A stretch of 64,000 nt of DNA, taken from NCBI RefSeq assembly GCF_000328625.1, contig NC_019978.1, forward strand, positions 2,170,001 to 2,234,000, given 5' to 3'. The stretch comes from Halobacteroides halobius DSM 5150. Its GTDB lineage: Bacteria; Bacillota; Halanaerobiia; Halobacteroidales; Halobacteroidaceae. Of the stretch, positions 1 through 6,953 are shown one piece after another. Positions within the stretch are counted from its first letter, which is position 1. Each line of letters begins with the position of its first letter. The notes below the pieces were generated by a model that was given only the letters and a program-made list of their open reading frames with translations, did no database searches and was not told the DNA's origin. Made by a program: the position numbers and the translations under genes.

Positions 1-529
1 CCCCTTGAGACAATTTCTTAGTTTGCGGTTGTTCAACACCACTTTTTTTCTCTTTAAAAATTATATCCATCATAATACTAACTATTCGCTGAGAAGTTAA
101 ACCAAAATAAAATACTAAAAAAACCCATAAATCAGTAATATAATTAACGAGATCTAATTTAACTCCTGATATAATAAAATCATTTATTTCAGCTCTTATA
201 TACAAAAAACAAGAAATAACTACTATAGATATTCCTGAAATTAAAGCAGCTCTAAAATAATTTAAAAGCGTTTTCTTTTTCGTATGCTCAAAAATAACTT
301 TTATCAATTTAAGATCCCTTAAAGTAAATAGTATACCAAGTAACACACCTAAAAATCCTAATATTATCGAACTGAACATAATTGCACCATCTAATAATTT
401 ATTGAAATTAGTAAAGGAAGAACAAAATCCAAAAATATTTACAACTATAATTGTTATAATTAAAGCTCCTATAGGAGGATACCACTTTTGAAACAACTGA
501 CTTTCTAATAATTTTGATACCCATTTCAT
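1..529 (-). CDS. Multi-TM membrane protein of unknown function (C-terminus cut by window edge)
   Basis: An open frame starts at ATG 527-529 behind a GGAGGAGG ribosome site and runs off the left edge without a stop; about 176 residues are visible. Four hydrophobic stretches are seen at roughly residues 18-36, 46-68, 86-108 and 124-150, with short charged loops between them, followed by a Lys-rich cytoplasmic stretch. I recognise no family. It follows the two-part DUF6731-like gene by about 28 bases on the same strand and probably belongs to one transcript with it. Small multi-TM proteins at the end of accessory cassettes are often effectors of abortive infection or toxin systems, but nothing in this sequence proves that role. 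Confidence 0.7.
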   Translation of the reverse strand, partial: MKWVSKLLESQLFQKWYPPIGALIITIIVVNIFGFCSSFTNFNKLLDGAIMFSSIILGFLGVLLGILFTLRDLKLIKVIFEHTKKKTLLNYFRAALISGISIVVISCFLYIRAEINDFIISGVKLDLVNYITDLWVFLVFYFGLTSQRIVSIMMDIIFKEKKSGVEQPQTKKLSQG

Positions 530-557
530 TTATTACCTCCTCCTTTTGAAAACTAAA

Positions 558-896
558 TCAATTCTTTTCTAAAGACTCCATAATCTCTGCAATACTTTCT
601 TGAAACTTAGAATACATTAAAGAAGCCAATTCATAACAATCTACACCCTCTTTCTCTTCTAAATCCATATGAATTTTATCTCTTATTTTATCTTGAAATA
701 AATCTATTTTCTCAACTTTCGTGTCTTCAGTCTCTTTTATATGAAATTTAGCCTTTTTAACCATATGTTCATTTTTCTTTATTTCTTCTAAAGTATCATA
801 TACCGTTTCTGAATTTAAACCTTCCCCCCTTGTATATCCCATTGTCACAGCTACTTCAGCATTTATTGCTTCATATTTTCCAAATTCTTTAATCAT
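558..896 (-). CDS. C-terminal part of frameshifted DUF6731-like protein
   Basis: This reading frame has its only conventional start at ATG 896, with no good ribosome site. The open frame extends upstream to about position 1046 and that extension looks coding (KIYLRPIPPKDLPQ, RYRKIQIRFADLPD). It is the -1 frame relative to the upstream gene at 1022-1489, and the two join at a G4A6 run (minus strand; positions 1031-1040). Read together they give about 310 residues. The combined pattern reminds me of proteins annotated DUF6731, named from memory and not checked. Function unknown. It may be a gene broken by an indel, a programmed -1 frameshift product, or a sequencing error in the A6 run. Confidence 0.6.
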   Translation of the reverse strand: MIKEFGKYEAINAEVAVTMGYTRGEGLNSETVYDTLEEIKKNEHMVKKAKFHIKETEDTKVEKIDLFQDKIRDKIHMDLEEKEGVDCYELASLMYSKFQESIAEIMESLEKN

Positions 897-1021
897 CTTT
901 TTTAAACTAGCATTTCCTTCATCATATTCTTTATCAGGTAAATCAGCAAATCTAATTTGAATTTTTCTATATCGCTTAGCCGCTTTTATTTTTTGAGGTA
1001 AATCTTTAGGAGGAATAGGTC

Positions 1022-1489
1022 TTAAATAAATTTTTTCCCCTCTTTATTTCCCCATAATAAATTTAAATACTGTTCTATTCCTGTAGGACTCAAACTATGC
1101 TTATTTCTTTGTAACATTAAAATGTTTTCTTGAGCATTGTATATTCCCACAACTTCTTCTCCAATGTATTCATTATCTTCTAAACTTATAGGTTCCCCTT
1201 CATTTTTTTCAGTTGCTGTATGAGGTAAGTTTGTTTGTCTTAATCTAGCAAATTTAAGTGCATATACTCCTTCCTCTAATAACCATATATTATCTAATCT
1301 AGCTTCTTCTTGATAATAAGTATATGTTAAATCATCATATGTGTTCTCCTCTTCGCTGGGTAAAAATTGATTGGCTTTTTTAATCCATCTTCTAAAATCA
1401 AAAAAAGCATCTGGATTATCATCAGATTGATCATTTTTTCTGCAAGCAACTGCATAATATTCACAAATTATCTTTTTTCTATATGCCAT
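1022..1489 (-). CDS. N-terminal part of frameshifted DUF6731-like protein
   Basis: A 155-codon frame starts at ATG 1489 behind GTGGGGG. It has a basic start (MAYRKKIICEYYAV), an acidic middle, and the stretch MLQRNKHSLSPTGIEQYLN before it ends at TAA just past a G4A6 run. The -1 frame continues with coding-like sequence into the 558-896 gene, so this is probably the first half of one protein of about 310 residues. I see no catalytic motif or membrane segment. The gene lies between a 290-residue unknown protein and a membrane protein, all on one strand, at the far end of the phage early region. Resemblance to DUF6731 is from memory. Confidence 0.65.
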   Translation of the reverse strand: MAYRKKIICEYYAVACRKNDQSDDNPDAFFDFRRWIKKANQFLPSEEENTYDDLTYTYYQEEARLDNIWLLEEGVYALKFARLRQTNLPHTATEKNEGEPISLEDNEYIGEEVVGIYNAQENILMLQRNKHSLSPTGIEQYLNLLWGNKEGKKFI

Positions 1490-1542
1490 TGATTATCCCC
1501 CACTCATTTAATGATATTATAAGCAATAAAGTCTGATTTCAT

Positions 1543-2415
1543 TTAACGTACCCAATCCTTTAGTTTATTCCAAAAATCTTCTACTCTAATCATTTTTTTG
1601 ATAAAATTACTTTCACAAGGTCTTGATCTTTGCTCCATAGTAATAGATTCTGGAGCATCAATTGTTTCTTTTCTTATTGAAATTTGATTATCTTTATATG
1701 GTTTGTATAAATTTCTGTTATTTTTAAACTCTTTTGCATCCCACTTAAAATTTTGATTAGGAAATCTTACTTTTCCAAATGGACTTCTATTAACCACCCA
1801 TACTTCTTTTTCTGGATCCCTATAATTACATCTCCTGTTATGATATTTGAGATACTTACTATGAATTAATATATTCTTTACTTTTACTTCTCTTTCCAAA
1901 AATATTGGAGAGCCATATCCATATAATCCCCCATCTGTTGTATAAGAAGTAATTGTATTTGTTCTATATTCTATAGTAGATTTTTCATTTAATAACTGTT
2001 GCTTTATCTGATTCCGTTCAAAAGAGGAAAGTGATCTCCCTAATTTCAATTTATTATTTTTGTAATCAAAATCTTCTTTTAATTTCGCTTGAGTAAATTC
2101 ATATAATTTTTCTAATTCATTATAAGCTTTCTCTAATTCCTCAACTGAAAAATACGAAAAAAGCTTTTTCACTTCTTTATACTTATCCTCATAATCAGGC
2201 AACCAATATTTTTCTTTATATCCCGGAAACCTATATATATCCAAAACTCTTTTAGCACAATGAGACAAAAGTGTCCTAGCTACCATGTTATGATTATCAA
2301 TCCATCCTCCAATATTCATATCAATTTTTTCACATATATCCTTTTTTGTTCCAAATAGTGCCAACTTAATAATTTTATTTTCAATCTCAAACTTTTCATT
2401 ATTTGCCTTATGCAT
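1543..2415 (-). CDS. Hypothetical protein, first gene of an accessory cassette
   Basis: A 290-residue protein with ATG 2415 behind AAAGGAG. I do not recognise it. Residues 70-150 are charged and predicted helical (many Lys, Glu, Tyr). The C-terminal half contains YGSPIFLEREVKVKNIL and EVWVVNRSPFGKVRFP, which look like beta strands. There is no signal peptide or membrane segment. It stands first in a same-strand group with the frameshifted DUF6731-like gene and the multi-TM protein, separated from the phage genes by about 200 AT-rich bases that could hold a promoter. A weak EREV motif recalls ADP-ribosyltransferases, but the rest of that signature is missing, so I assign no function. Confidence 0.65.
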   Translation of the reverse strand: MHKANNEKFEIENKIIKLALFGTKKDICEKIDMNIGGWIDNHNMVARTLLSHCAKRVLDIYRFPGYKEKYWLPDYEDKYKEVKKLFSYFSVEELEKAYNELEKLYEFTQAKLKEDFDYKNNKLKLGRSLSSFERNQIKQQLLNEKSTIEYRTNTITSYTTDGGLYGYGSPIFLEREVKVKNILIHSKYLKYHNRRCNYRDPEKEVWVVNRSPFGKVRFPNQNFKWDAKEFKNNRNLYKPYKDNQISIRKETIDAPESITMEQRSRPCESNFIKKMIRVEDFWNKLKDWVR

Positions 2416-2615
2416 GAACTCACTCCTTTATATTAGGAGGGGCATATAACTTTTTATTTGTAAAACTACTACTCCTCCATACTATTATCATATTAACGAC
2501 ATTATATCTGTTTTCATATATAAATAAATTAAACAACCTGTTAATTCAATTTATTCATCACAAAAATTTATTTTCCTTGTAAGTTAAGTGTAAAATTTAC
2601 TTTTATAATCATTAA

Positions 2616-2963
2616 CTACAATAAATCACCAATATTCTCTTTTAATTTCTCTAAAACCTGCCTTTTCACTCGATAATACTGACTACTGGAATAAGGAAAT
2701 AATCTACTATCATAAATCAAATTATCTCGATTAATTTTACCTTGGAGATATTTAGCCCTAATCAAGGACAATTCCTGGTCCTGGTCTAAAGCATCCAATC
2801 CAGCTTCTATTAAACCGATCTTTCTTTCTAACTCTTCCTTCTCCCGGGCCAACTCCTCTTCTAGCTCCCCAGCATACTCTAATTGGATTTCAAGTGCCTC
2901 TAATCTACTTTTAAACTGTTTATAGTTAGATAAGTAGTTAATTAACTTATCATACTCTCCCAT
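2616..2963 (-). CDS. Phage ArpU/RinA-like regulatory protein
   Basis: A 115-residue, highly charged protein starting at ATG 2963 behind AAAGGGGG. Residues 15-60 form a coiled coil rich in Glu and Leu. The C-terminal part (YSSSQYYRVKRQVLEKLKENIG) looks like the recognition region of a sigma-like helix-turn-helix. Small proteins of this shape at the end of the early region in Firmicutes phages are often annotated as ArpU or RinA-type activators of late genes. That assignment rests on shape and position, not on a clear signature. It follows the terminator behind the Spo0E-like gene. Confidence 0.55.
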   Translation of the reverse strand: MGEYDKLINYLSNYKQFKSRLEALEIQLEYAGELEEELAREKEELERKIGLIEAGLDALDQDQELSLIRAKYLQGKINRDNLIYDSRLFPYSSSQYYRVKRQVLEKLKENIGDLL

Positions 2964-2987
2964 CTCTAAGCCCCCTTTAAAACAAAA

Positions 2988-3016
2988 AACACCCCTGTTG
3001 AGATAACAAGGGTGTT
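2988..3016 (-). terminator. Rho-independent terminator behind the Spo0E-like gene
   Basis: On the minus strand AACACCCTTGTT pairs with AACAGGGGTGTT around a short loop, followed by TTTTGTTTT. It sits 11 bases after the Spo0E-like stop codon and would end transcription of the replication module. Confidence 0.8.
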
Positions 3017-3026
3017 GTCCAAGTAT

Positions 3027-3182
3027 CTATCCTCTGATTTCCTCTTTATAGTAAGCTAAAATTTTCTCATCTAACTCTTGACTTAGATTATACACTTCAT
3101 CAGCTAATAGATCATCTGACTGGTCTACTCTTTCTTCCATATCTCTTTTCAATTGCTTGATTTCTTCCTTTAATTCTTCCAC
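3027..3182 (-). CDS. Spo0E-like aspartyl-phosphatase family small protein
   Basis: A 51-residue protein starting with GTG at 3182 behind GTGGGGATT. It contains NLSQELDEKILAYYK, matching the SQxLD core of Spo0E-like phosphatases, which in Bacillus dephosphorylate Spo0A~P and delay sporulation. The whole chain is predicted as a helical hairpin, as in that family, and the length fits. It lies inside the integrated element, between the DnaC-like gene and a terminator. Element-borne Spo0E-like proteins could affect host sporulation, but that effect is inference. Confidence 0.7.
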   Translation of the reverse strand: MEELKEEIKQLKRDMEERVDQSDDLLADEVYNLSQELDEKILAYYKEEIRG

Positions 3183-3299
3183 TATAATCCCCACTCCACT
3201 AAATTTTTATTTTGATTAACATAATATTCTATAAAATATTCATACACCAATAACATTTTGTGCTTATCTTTTGGCATTCCTGCCTAAGATTAAATTTTT

Positions 3300-4124
3300 T
3301 TACAATCTATCAACCAACTTGGACACGACCTGATCTCTTTTTTCTCCTGCTTTCCTTCTCCAGTTATATCCTTTCATCACTACTGATTGGCCACACATCT
3401 CCTGGATTCTATCTCTAACATCCTGGCCTAATTTATCCTGCAACCACTCGTAATTATACTTAGCTGTAATAATCATAGTCTTACTCTTCTCATAAACAGC
3501 ATCTACTAAGCGATAGATAATCCCTCGTTCAAACTCAGTAAAACTATCTGTGGGACGCTTACCCCCAGTTAAATCATTAAGTGCTATTATTTTATTCTCT
3601 CCAATTGCTCTTAACATCTCATTCAGTCTACCTTCCCCAATAGCATCTTTTAAATCACTCAATAGCTCTCGGACATTAACCATGACTCCTAGATAATCAT
3701 CATCCACACACAATTCATTGATTATACTAGCTTGTAATTTAGTCTTACCTTGACTAGGAGGACCTTGTAAATATAGCCCCCAATTATTCTGAATAAATCT
3801 ATCTATCCTGTTAACTAAGACTAAAGCATGTTGATAGGCCTGCTTATGAGATGTAGCTTTAAACTCAAAATTAGCTAATCTACTCTCTTTAAACCTAGCT
3901 GGAATCCTGGCCGATCTAAGTTTTTTCTTGAGCTGTTTATCTTTACTACACCTACACCTGACTACTTTCTGTTGGTCAGGTGGTTGATAGAAACCTTTAT
4001 CCTGGCAAATCTCACAGTCATATTCTTGCTTAGTAGCAGATCTATTAGTAGTCGGTATATTTCTCTTCCACTTCTTCCTGGCTTCCTCTACTTTTAGCTG
4101 GACTTCCTTCTTGACTCCTTCCAT
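3300..4124 (-). CDS. DnaC-like helicase loader ATPase (phage replication)
   Basis: A AAA+ ATPase of about 274 residues related to DnaC/IstB. After a basic N-terminus comes a cysteine cluster (CEICQDKG and CRC, residues 36-60) and then the Walker A motif GPPSQGKT near residue 123. IALNDLTGG has the position of Walker B. Such proteins load the replicative helicase at a phage or plasmid origin. The ATG at 4130 touches the ribosome site GGAGGG, so the second ATG (4124) with a 6-base gap is the better start. The first 80 bases overlap the 3' end of the DnaD-like gene in another frame, which suggests coupled translation. Confidence 0.85.
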   Translation of the reverse strand: MEGVKKEVQLKVEEARKKWKRNIPTTNRSATKQEYDCEICQDKGFYQPPDQQKVVRCRCSKDKQLKKKLRSARIPARFKESRLANFEFKATSHKQAYQHALVLVNRIDRFIQNNWGLYLQGPPSQGKTKLQASIINELCVDDDYLGVMVNVRELLSDLKDAIGEGRLNEMLRAIGENKIIALNDLTGGKRPTDSFTEFERGIIYRLVDAVYEKSKTMIITAKYNYEWLQDKLGQDVRDRIQEMCGQSVVMKGYNWRRKAGEKRDQVVSKLVDRL

Positions 4125-4956
4125 CTTCATCCCTCCGGAGCTGTTTCTCTTCCTGATGTTTCCGATCTAGTTTCTTTATATCCTCTAGTGAACTAACTCC
4201 AGCTTGCATCCACTTATTAATCAATCCCTTACCTTCCTCGGGATTCAACCCAAAACAGTACTGAAAGGGATCATTTTTGTATCTAGCTCTCTTCATCCCT
4301 TCAATTACTACTTCAGTACTTAATTCAGTAGCAGCTTCAGTCAACTTTAATAACTGGGACGGATTAGGAGTTGTAATTCTCCAATATCTCTCAAAAGCAT
4401 CTCGAATTGCAGTTGGTTCTCCAGAATTAATTTTCTCAACTGAAGCCCCCTTATCTATAGATAAATGATTATTACTCTTTGGGACTTCTTTGGTATTGGT
4501 TTGGCCACTTTGTCCACCCCCGGTGGTCATCTTGTCCTCCCCCGGCTGGTCATTCTGTCCACCACCCGACTGTCCATCTTGGCCAGGGGGCTTCTCTTCT
4601 TCCTCTGCCATATATCTATCAAGAGATTGATAATTAATAGTATACCACTTAGTCTGGTCATACTTCTTTTGATTAAATTGATCCGAGGAAATAAAAATAC
4701 CGTCTTCTTCTAACTCATTAAAAGTCCTTCTTACTGTCCGGATACTCCAAAAGTCAAAAAAGTTTTCTTTCCAGTCAGTATAAGTGTTATAAACCCACCA
4801 ATTCCCCTGATGGAAATACTTATTTCTATCCTTTTCTTTACGCTGTTTAAGCAAATAATGCACCTGTTGGACCACTATTGCTTTATTTAAACCTAACTTT
4901 TTGGCTAATCCTTGTTGAATAACTAACGGACTTTCATCTAATAATAAGTTTCCCAT
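4045..4956 (-). CDS. Replication initiator, winged-helix plus DnaD-like domain
   Basis: A 303-residue protein. Residues 1-115 look like the winged-helix domain of phage replication initiators (VRRTFNELEEDGIF). A Gly/Gln-rich linker covers about residues 122-155. Residues 185-245 carry a DnaD-type domain (YKNDPFQYCFGLN). The tail is highly charged. The family binds the origin and recruits the DnaC-type loader, whose gene follows and overlaps. The linker is encoded by tandem repeats that look like origin iterons. A GTAAC-N6-GTTAC operator 33 bases before the start suggests control by the element's repressor. Confidence 0.8.
   Translation of the reverse strand: MGNLLLDESPLVIQQGLAKKLGLNKAIVVQQVHYLLKQRKEKDRNKYFHQGNWWVYNTYTDWKENFFDFWSIRTVRRTFNELEEDGIFISSDQFNQKKYDQTKWYTINYQSLDRYMAEEEEKPPGQDGQSGGGQNDQPGEDKMTTGGGQSGQTNTKEVPKSNNHLSIDKGASVEKINSGEPTAIRDAFERYWRITTPNPSQLLKLTEAATELSTEVVIEGMKRARYKNDPFQYCFGLNPEEGKGLINKWMQAGVSSLEDIKKLDRKHQEEKQLRRDEDGRSQEGSPAKSRGSQEEVEEKYTDY
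4501..4590 (-). repeat. Four tandem ~23-bp iteron-like repeats, probable replication origin
   Basis: On the plus strand the units begin TTGGCCACTTTGTCCACCCC (4501), TGGTCATCTTGTCCTCCCCC (4524), TGGTCATTCTGTCCACCACC (4547) and TGTCCATCTTGGCCAGGGGG (4571). They are GC-rich in an AT-rich region and encode the Gly/Gln linker of the replication protein. Phage lambda has its origin iterons inside gene O in the same way. Origin function is inferred. Confidence 0.6.
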
Positions 4957-4988
4957 CTTACCACCTTTACTCTCTGAATTGTAATCAA

Positions 4989-5004
4989 GTAACTCCTATG
5001 TTAC
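4989..5004. promoter_or_regulatory. Repressor operator GTAAC-N6-GTTAC before the replication gene
   Basis: GTAAC, six bases, GTTAC, the same pattern as the three operators around 5.7-5.85 kb. It lies between the excisionase-like gene and the replication gene start at 4956, so the CI-like repressor probably also controls this promoter. Confidence 0.6.
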
Positions 5005-5033
5005 AATAAACTTAACAACAATATTTTTCCTAA

Positions 5034-5063
5034 GCCACTTGCTGCCCTAAAGCAAGTGGCTTT
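5034..5063. terminator. Stem-loop behind excisionase-like gene
   Basis: AGCCACTTGC pairs with GCAAGTGGCT around a 9-base loop, directly behind the stop of the 5066-5359 gene. The T-rich run follows on the plus strand, not on the minus strand that carries the gene, so it may be an attenuator or a terminator acting on plus-strand transcripts. Confidence 0.5.
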
Positions 5064-5065
5064 CT

Positions 5066-5359
5066 TTATCCTGTCTGATAAACATCTTGAACCTCACTTT
5101 GCTTATTACTATCAGCATTTTTATTAATCCATCCTACTAATCTACCCTTTGGAACTAACTTTCTTCTTCCCGCTTTAACAAAGGGAATCTCTTTTTGCTT
5201 CATTAACTCATACACCTTAGTAGTACTAATCTTTAAAAATTCAGCTGTCTCTTCTACATTTAACATAGTATCTTCTCTATTATCATCTGGAGTAGATAAC
5301 TGATCAAGCTTTTGATTCATCTCTTTAAGCTCTGCTAATACTTTCTCCATCACTCCCAT
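5066..5359 (-). CDS. Excisionase-like HTH DNA-binding protein
   Basis: About 97 residues. The ribosome site GGAGGG with a 6-base gap selects ATG 5359 rather than the upstream ATG at 5389. After a short coiled coil it has the helix-turn-helix seen in excisionase/MerR-like proteins (LNVEETAEFLKISTTKVYEL, then KAGRRKLVPKGRLVGWI). Proteins of this type direct excision or act as early regulators in phages and ICEs. It sits between the Cro-like gene and the replication gene and is transcribed away from the repressor gene. Excisionase or another regulator cannot be separated from sequence alone. Confidence 0.7.
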   Translation of the reverse strand: MGVMEKVLAELKEMNQKLDQLSTPDDNREDTMLNVEETAEFLKISTTKVYELMKQKEIPFVKAGRRKLVPKGRLVGWINKNADSNKQSEVQDVYQTG

Positions 5360-5418
5360 TTTACTCCCTCCTCTAATAATTAAACCCAACTTGGATATTA
5401 TAAAAATATCGGCTAATT

Positions 5419-5703
5419 TTAATTAACTTCACCTGTATCTTTTATGTTACGATGGTGTAAAAAAAATAGTTCATCTGAGTGCTGAGGAAATACTCTAGAG
5501 ATCTTTTCTAAAGCAGAAAGTCCTACATTACTACCATCTAGCAGTCTATACAAATGCATCCGGCTTAATTTTATCTCTTCTGCTAATTCAGTTTTAGAAT
5601 TGATCTCTTGCTGTTGGGCTAAGTCTAATAATAAGTCATCATTAAGTGTTACTTCAATATCTCCTTGAGCTATCTTTACTAATAACTTATTATCTAAGTC
5701 CAT
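5419..5703 (-). CDS. Cro-like HTH regulator
   Basis: A 94-residue protein with ATG 5703 behind GAGGAGGTG. Residues 33-75 form a helix-turn-helix of the XRE/antitoxin type (NSKTELAEEIKLSRMHLYRL, then LSALEKISRVF). It is divergent from the CI-like repressor gene and shares with it an intergenic region holding three GTAAC-N6-GTTAC operators, the classical arrangement of cro and cI. It probably is the first gene of the leftward early operon. Confidence 0.65.
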   Translation of the reverse strand: MDLDNKLLVKIAQGDIEVTLNDDLLLDLAQQQEINSKTELAEEIKLSRMHLYRLLDGSNVGLSALEKISRVFPQHSDELFFLHHRNIKDTGEVN

Positions 5704-5722
5704 TTTATCACCTCCTCAGTCC

Positions 5723-5769
5723 GTAACTATTATGTTACATCACTTATATTGTAACAGTTTGGTTACAAT
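5723..5769. promoter_or_regulatory. Two repressor operators (GTAAC-N6-GTTAC) before the cro-like gene
   Basis: GTAAC-TATTAT-GTTAC at 5723-5738 and ATTGTAAC-AGTTTG-GTTACAAT at 5748-5769. Their centres are 28 bases apart. They lie just upstream of the cro-like gene (start 5703) and match the operator next to the repressor gene. Confidence 0.7.
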
Positions 5770-5829
5770 TATGCAACTAAAATAATAAATTTCTTGATTT
5801 TTTCCTCTTCGCATATTATTATGTGTATA

Positions 5830-5851
5830 GTTGTAACATTGATGTTACAAC
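5830..5851. promoter_or_regulatory. Repressor operator, 22-bp inverted repeat
   Basis: GTTGTAACAT-TG-ATGTTACAAC, perfect arms of 10 bases. It overlaps the promoter region of the CI-like gene (TTG start 5871), consistent with autoregulation. An upstream ATG at 5823 would have to translate through this operator, another reason to prefer the TTG start. Confidence 0.75.
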
Positions 5852-5870
5852 ATATAAAGGAGGTATTACT

Positions 5871-6290
5871 TTGGATTTTGCTGACTTCATTAACGGTTAT
5901 ATGGATAAAAATAATCTGTCTTACAGAAAAATGGGCGAGTTATGTAGTATAAGTCATGCTGAAATAAGTCGATTGGCCAAAGGAAAAGAACCTTCTATCA
6001 AAACAATTGATAAAATTTCTCAGGGAACTGAAGTAGCTAGGAATAGATTACTAAAACTTGCTGGCTATTTAGAAGATGATACCGCAGATAAGAACTTAAA
6101 TCAACAGCTTCCTGAGGAAGTATTAAAGTTATTGGGGGAAGAAGAATTAGACTTTCTTATTGAATTATCTCAAGATGACCAACGACAGATATTATTAAAA
6201 GAAAGCAAGAAATTATCTGATGAAGACTTGGCCAAAATTATTAAGATTATTAAAACTTTCGCTACCGAAGATGATGTACCTCCTAAATAA
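5871..6290 (+). CDS. CI/ImmR-like phage repressor
   Basis: A 139-residue XRE-type repressor. AAAGGAGG with a 6-7 base gap selects TTG 5871 as the start. The N-terminal helix-turn-helix is clear (NLSYRKMGELCSISHAEISR, then KEPSIKTIDKIS). The rest is acidic and helical with no LexA-type self-cleavage domain. Because the next gene is an ImmA-type metallopeptidase, the repressor is probably inactivated by that protease, as ImmR is in ICEBs1. Four matching operators around it define its likely sites. Confidence 0.85.
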   Translation: MDFADFINGYMDKNNLSYRKMGELCSISHAEISRLAKGKEPSIKTIDKISQGTEVARNRLLKLAGYLEDDTADKNLNQQLPEEVLKLLGEEELDFLIELSQDDQRQILLKESKKLSDEDLAKIIKIIKTFATEDDVPPK

Positions 6291-6313
6291 TCTTCTTTAA
6301 AGGAGAGTGTTTA

Positions 6314-6784
6314 ATGAAATTTAAAGAGTCTGAATTGAAAGCAAATAACTTTTTACAAGCTAATAATCTTACCATCCCCACTAATCTAAATAAAGCAGCC
6401 GACATCTTAGGGGTAGAAATCAAATATTCAGATATTGATTCCAATTCAGCAATTTTATATCAAGGAGAGTATAAAGACTTAATAATTACAAGCTCACAGC
6501 ACCCCACGGGGCAACAAAGATTTAATATAGCTCACGAACTAGCTCATCTATTACTCAATCACAAGTATAAAACATCTTGTATAACCAATGAAAGTAATCA
6601 CCCTTACAAAGAATATCAGGCAGATATCTGTGCTAGTGAGCTATTGATTCCGACATCTATACTGCATAAAGAAGCTCAGAAATGTAATTATGACTTAGAT
6701 AAGCTAGCTAAATTATTCAAAGTAACTAACCAGGATTTAAGGACTAAATTAAAATTTAAAGAAATTACTGATTACTTTTTTTAA
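6314..6784 (+). CDS. ImmA/IrrE family metallopeptidase
   Basis: A 156-residue protein, ATG 6314 behind AAAGGAG, 23 bases after the repressor gene. It has the zinc motif HELAH (residues 75-79, in FNIAHELAHLLLNH) and a downstream acidic EYQAD that fits the third ligand, as in the Peptidase_M78 family. ImmA-type proteases cleave the neighbouring repressor and so trigger excision and transfer or lytic growth. The pair suggests induction by protease activation rather than by RecA-stimulated self-cleavage. Confidence 0.88.
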   Translation: MKFKESELKANNFLQANNLTIPTNLNKAADILGVEIKYSDIDSNSAILYQGEYKDLIITSSQHPTGQQRFNIAHELAHLLLNHKYKTSCITNESNHPYKEYQADICASELLIPTSILHKEAQKCNYDLDKLAKLFKVTNQDLRTKLKFKEITDYFF

Positions 6785-6953
6785 GCTTTATAGAAATTTT
6801 TAGAATTGATTGTATATAAAACCTTTAATATAAAATTAAGCAATAATAGTAATTTAGTTAAACCAAAGTAATAATTATTAAATTATCTTCTTTCCCTAAT
6901 AACCTATATAAAAGACAAAATTACAGACTACTAAACTAAAGGAGGAATTATCA

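Noticed and set aside
1543-2415. ADP-ribosyltransferase toxin
   Set aside because: An EREV and a TITSYTTD stretch recall the family, but the spacing is wrong and the rest of the motif set is missing.
4501-4590. CRISPR array
   Set aside because: The units are head-to-tail without spacers and lie in a coding frame. I saw no CRISPR array in the window.
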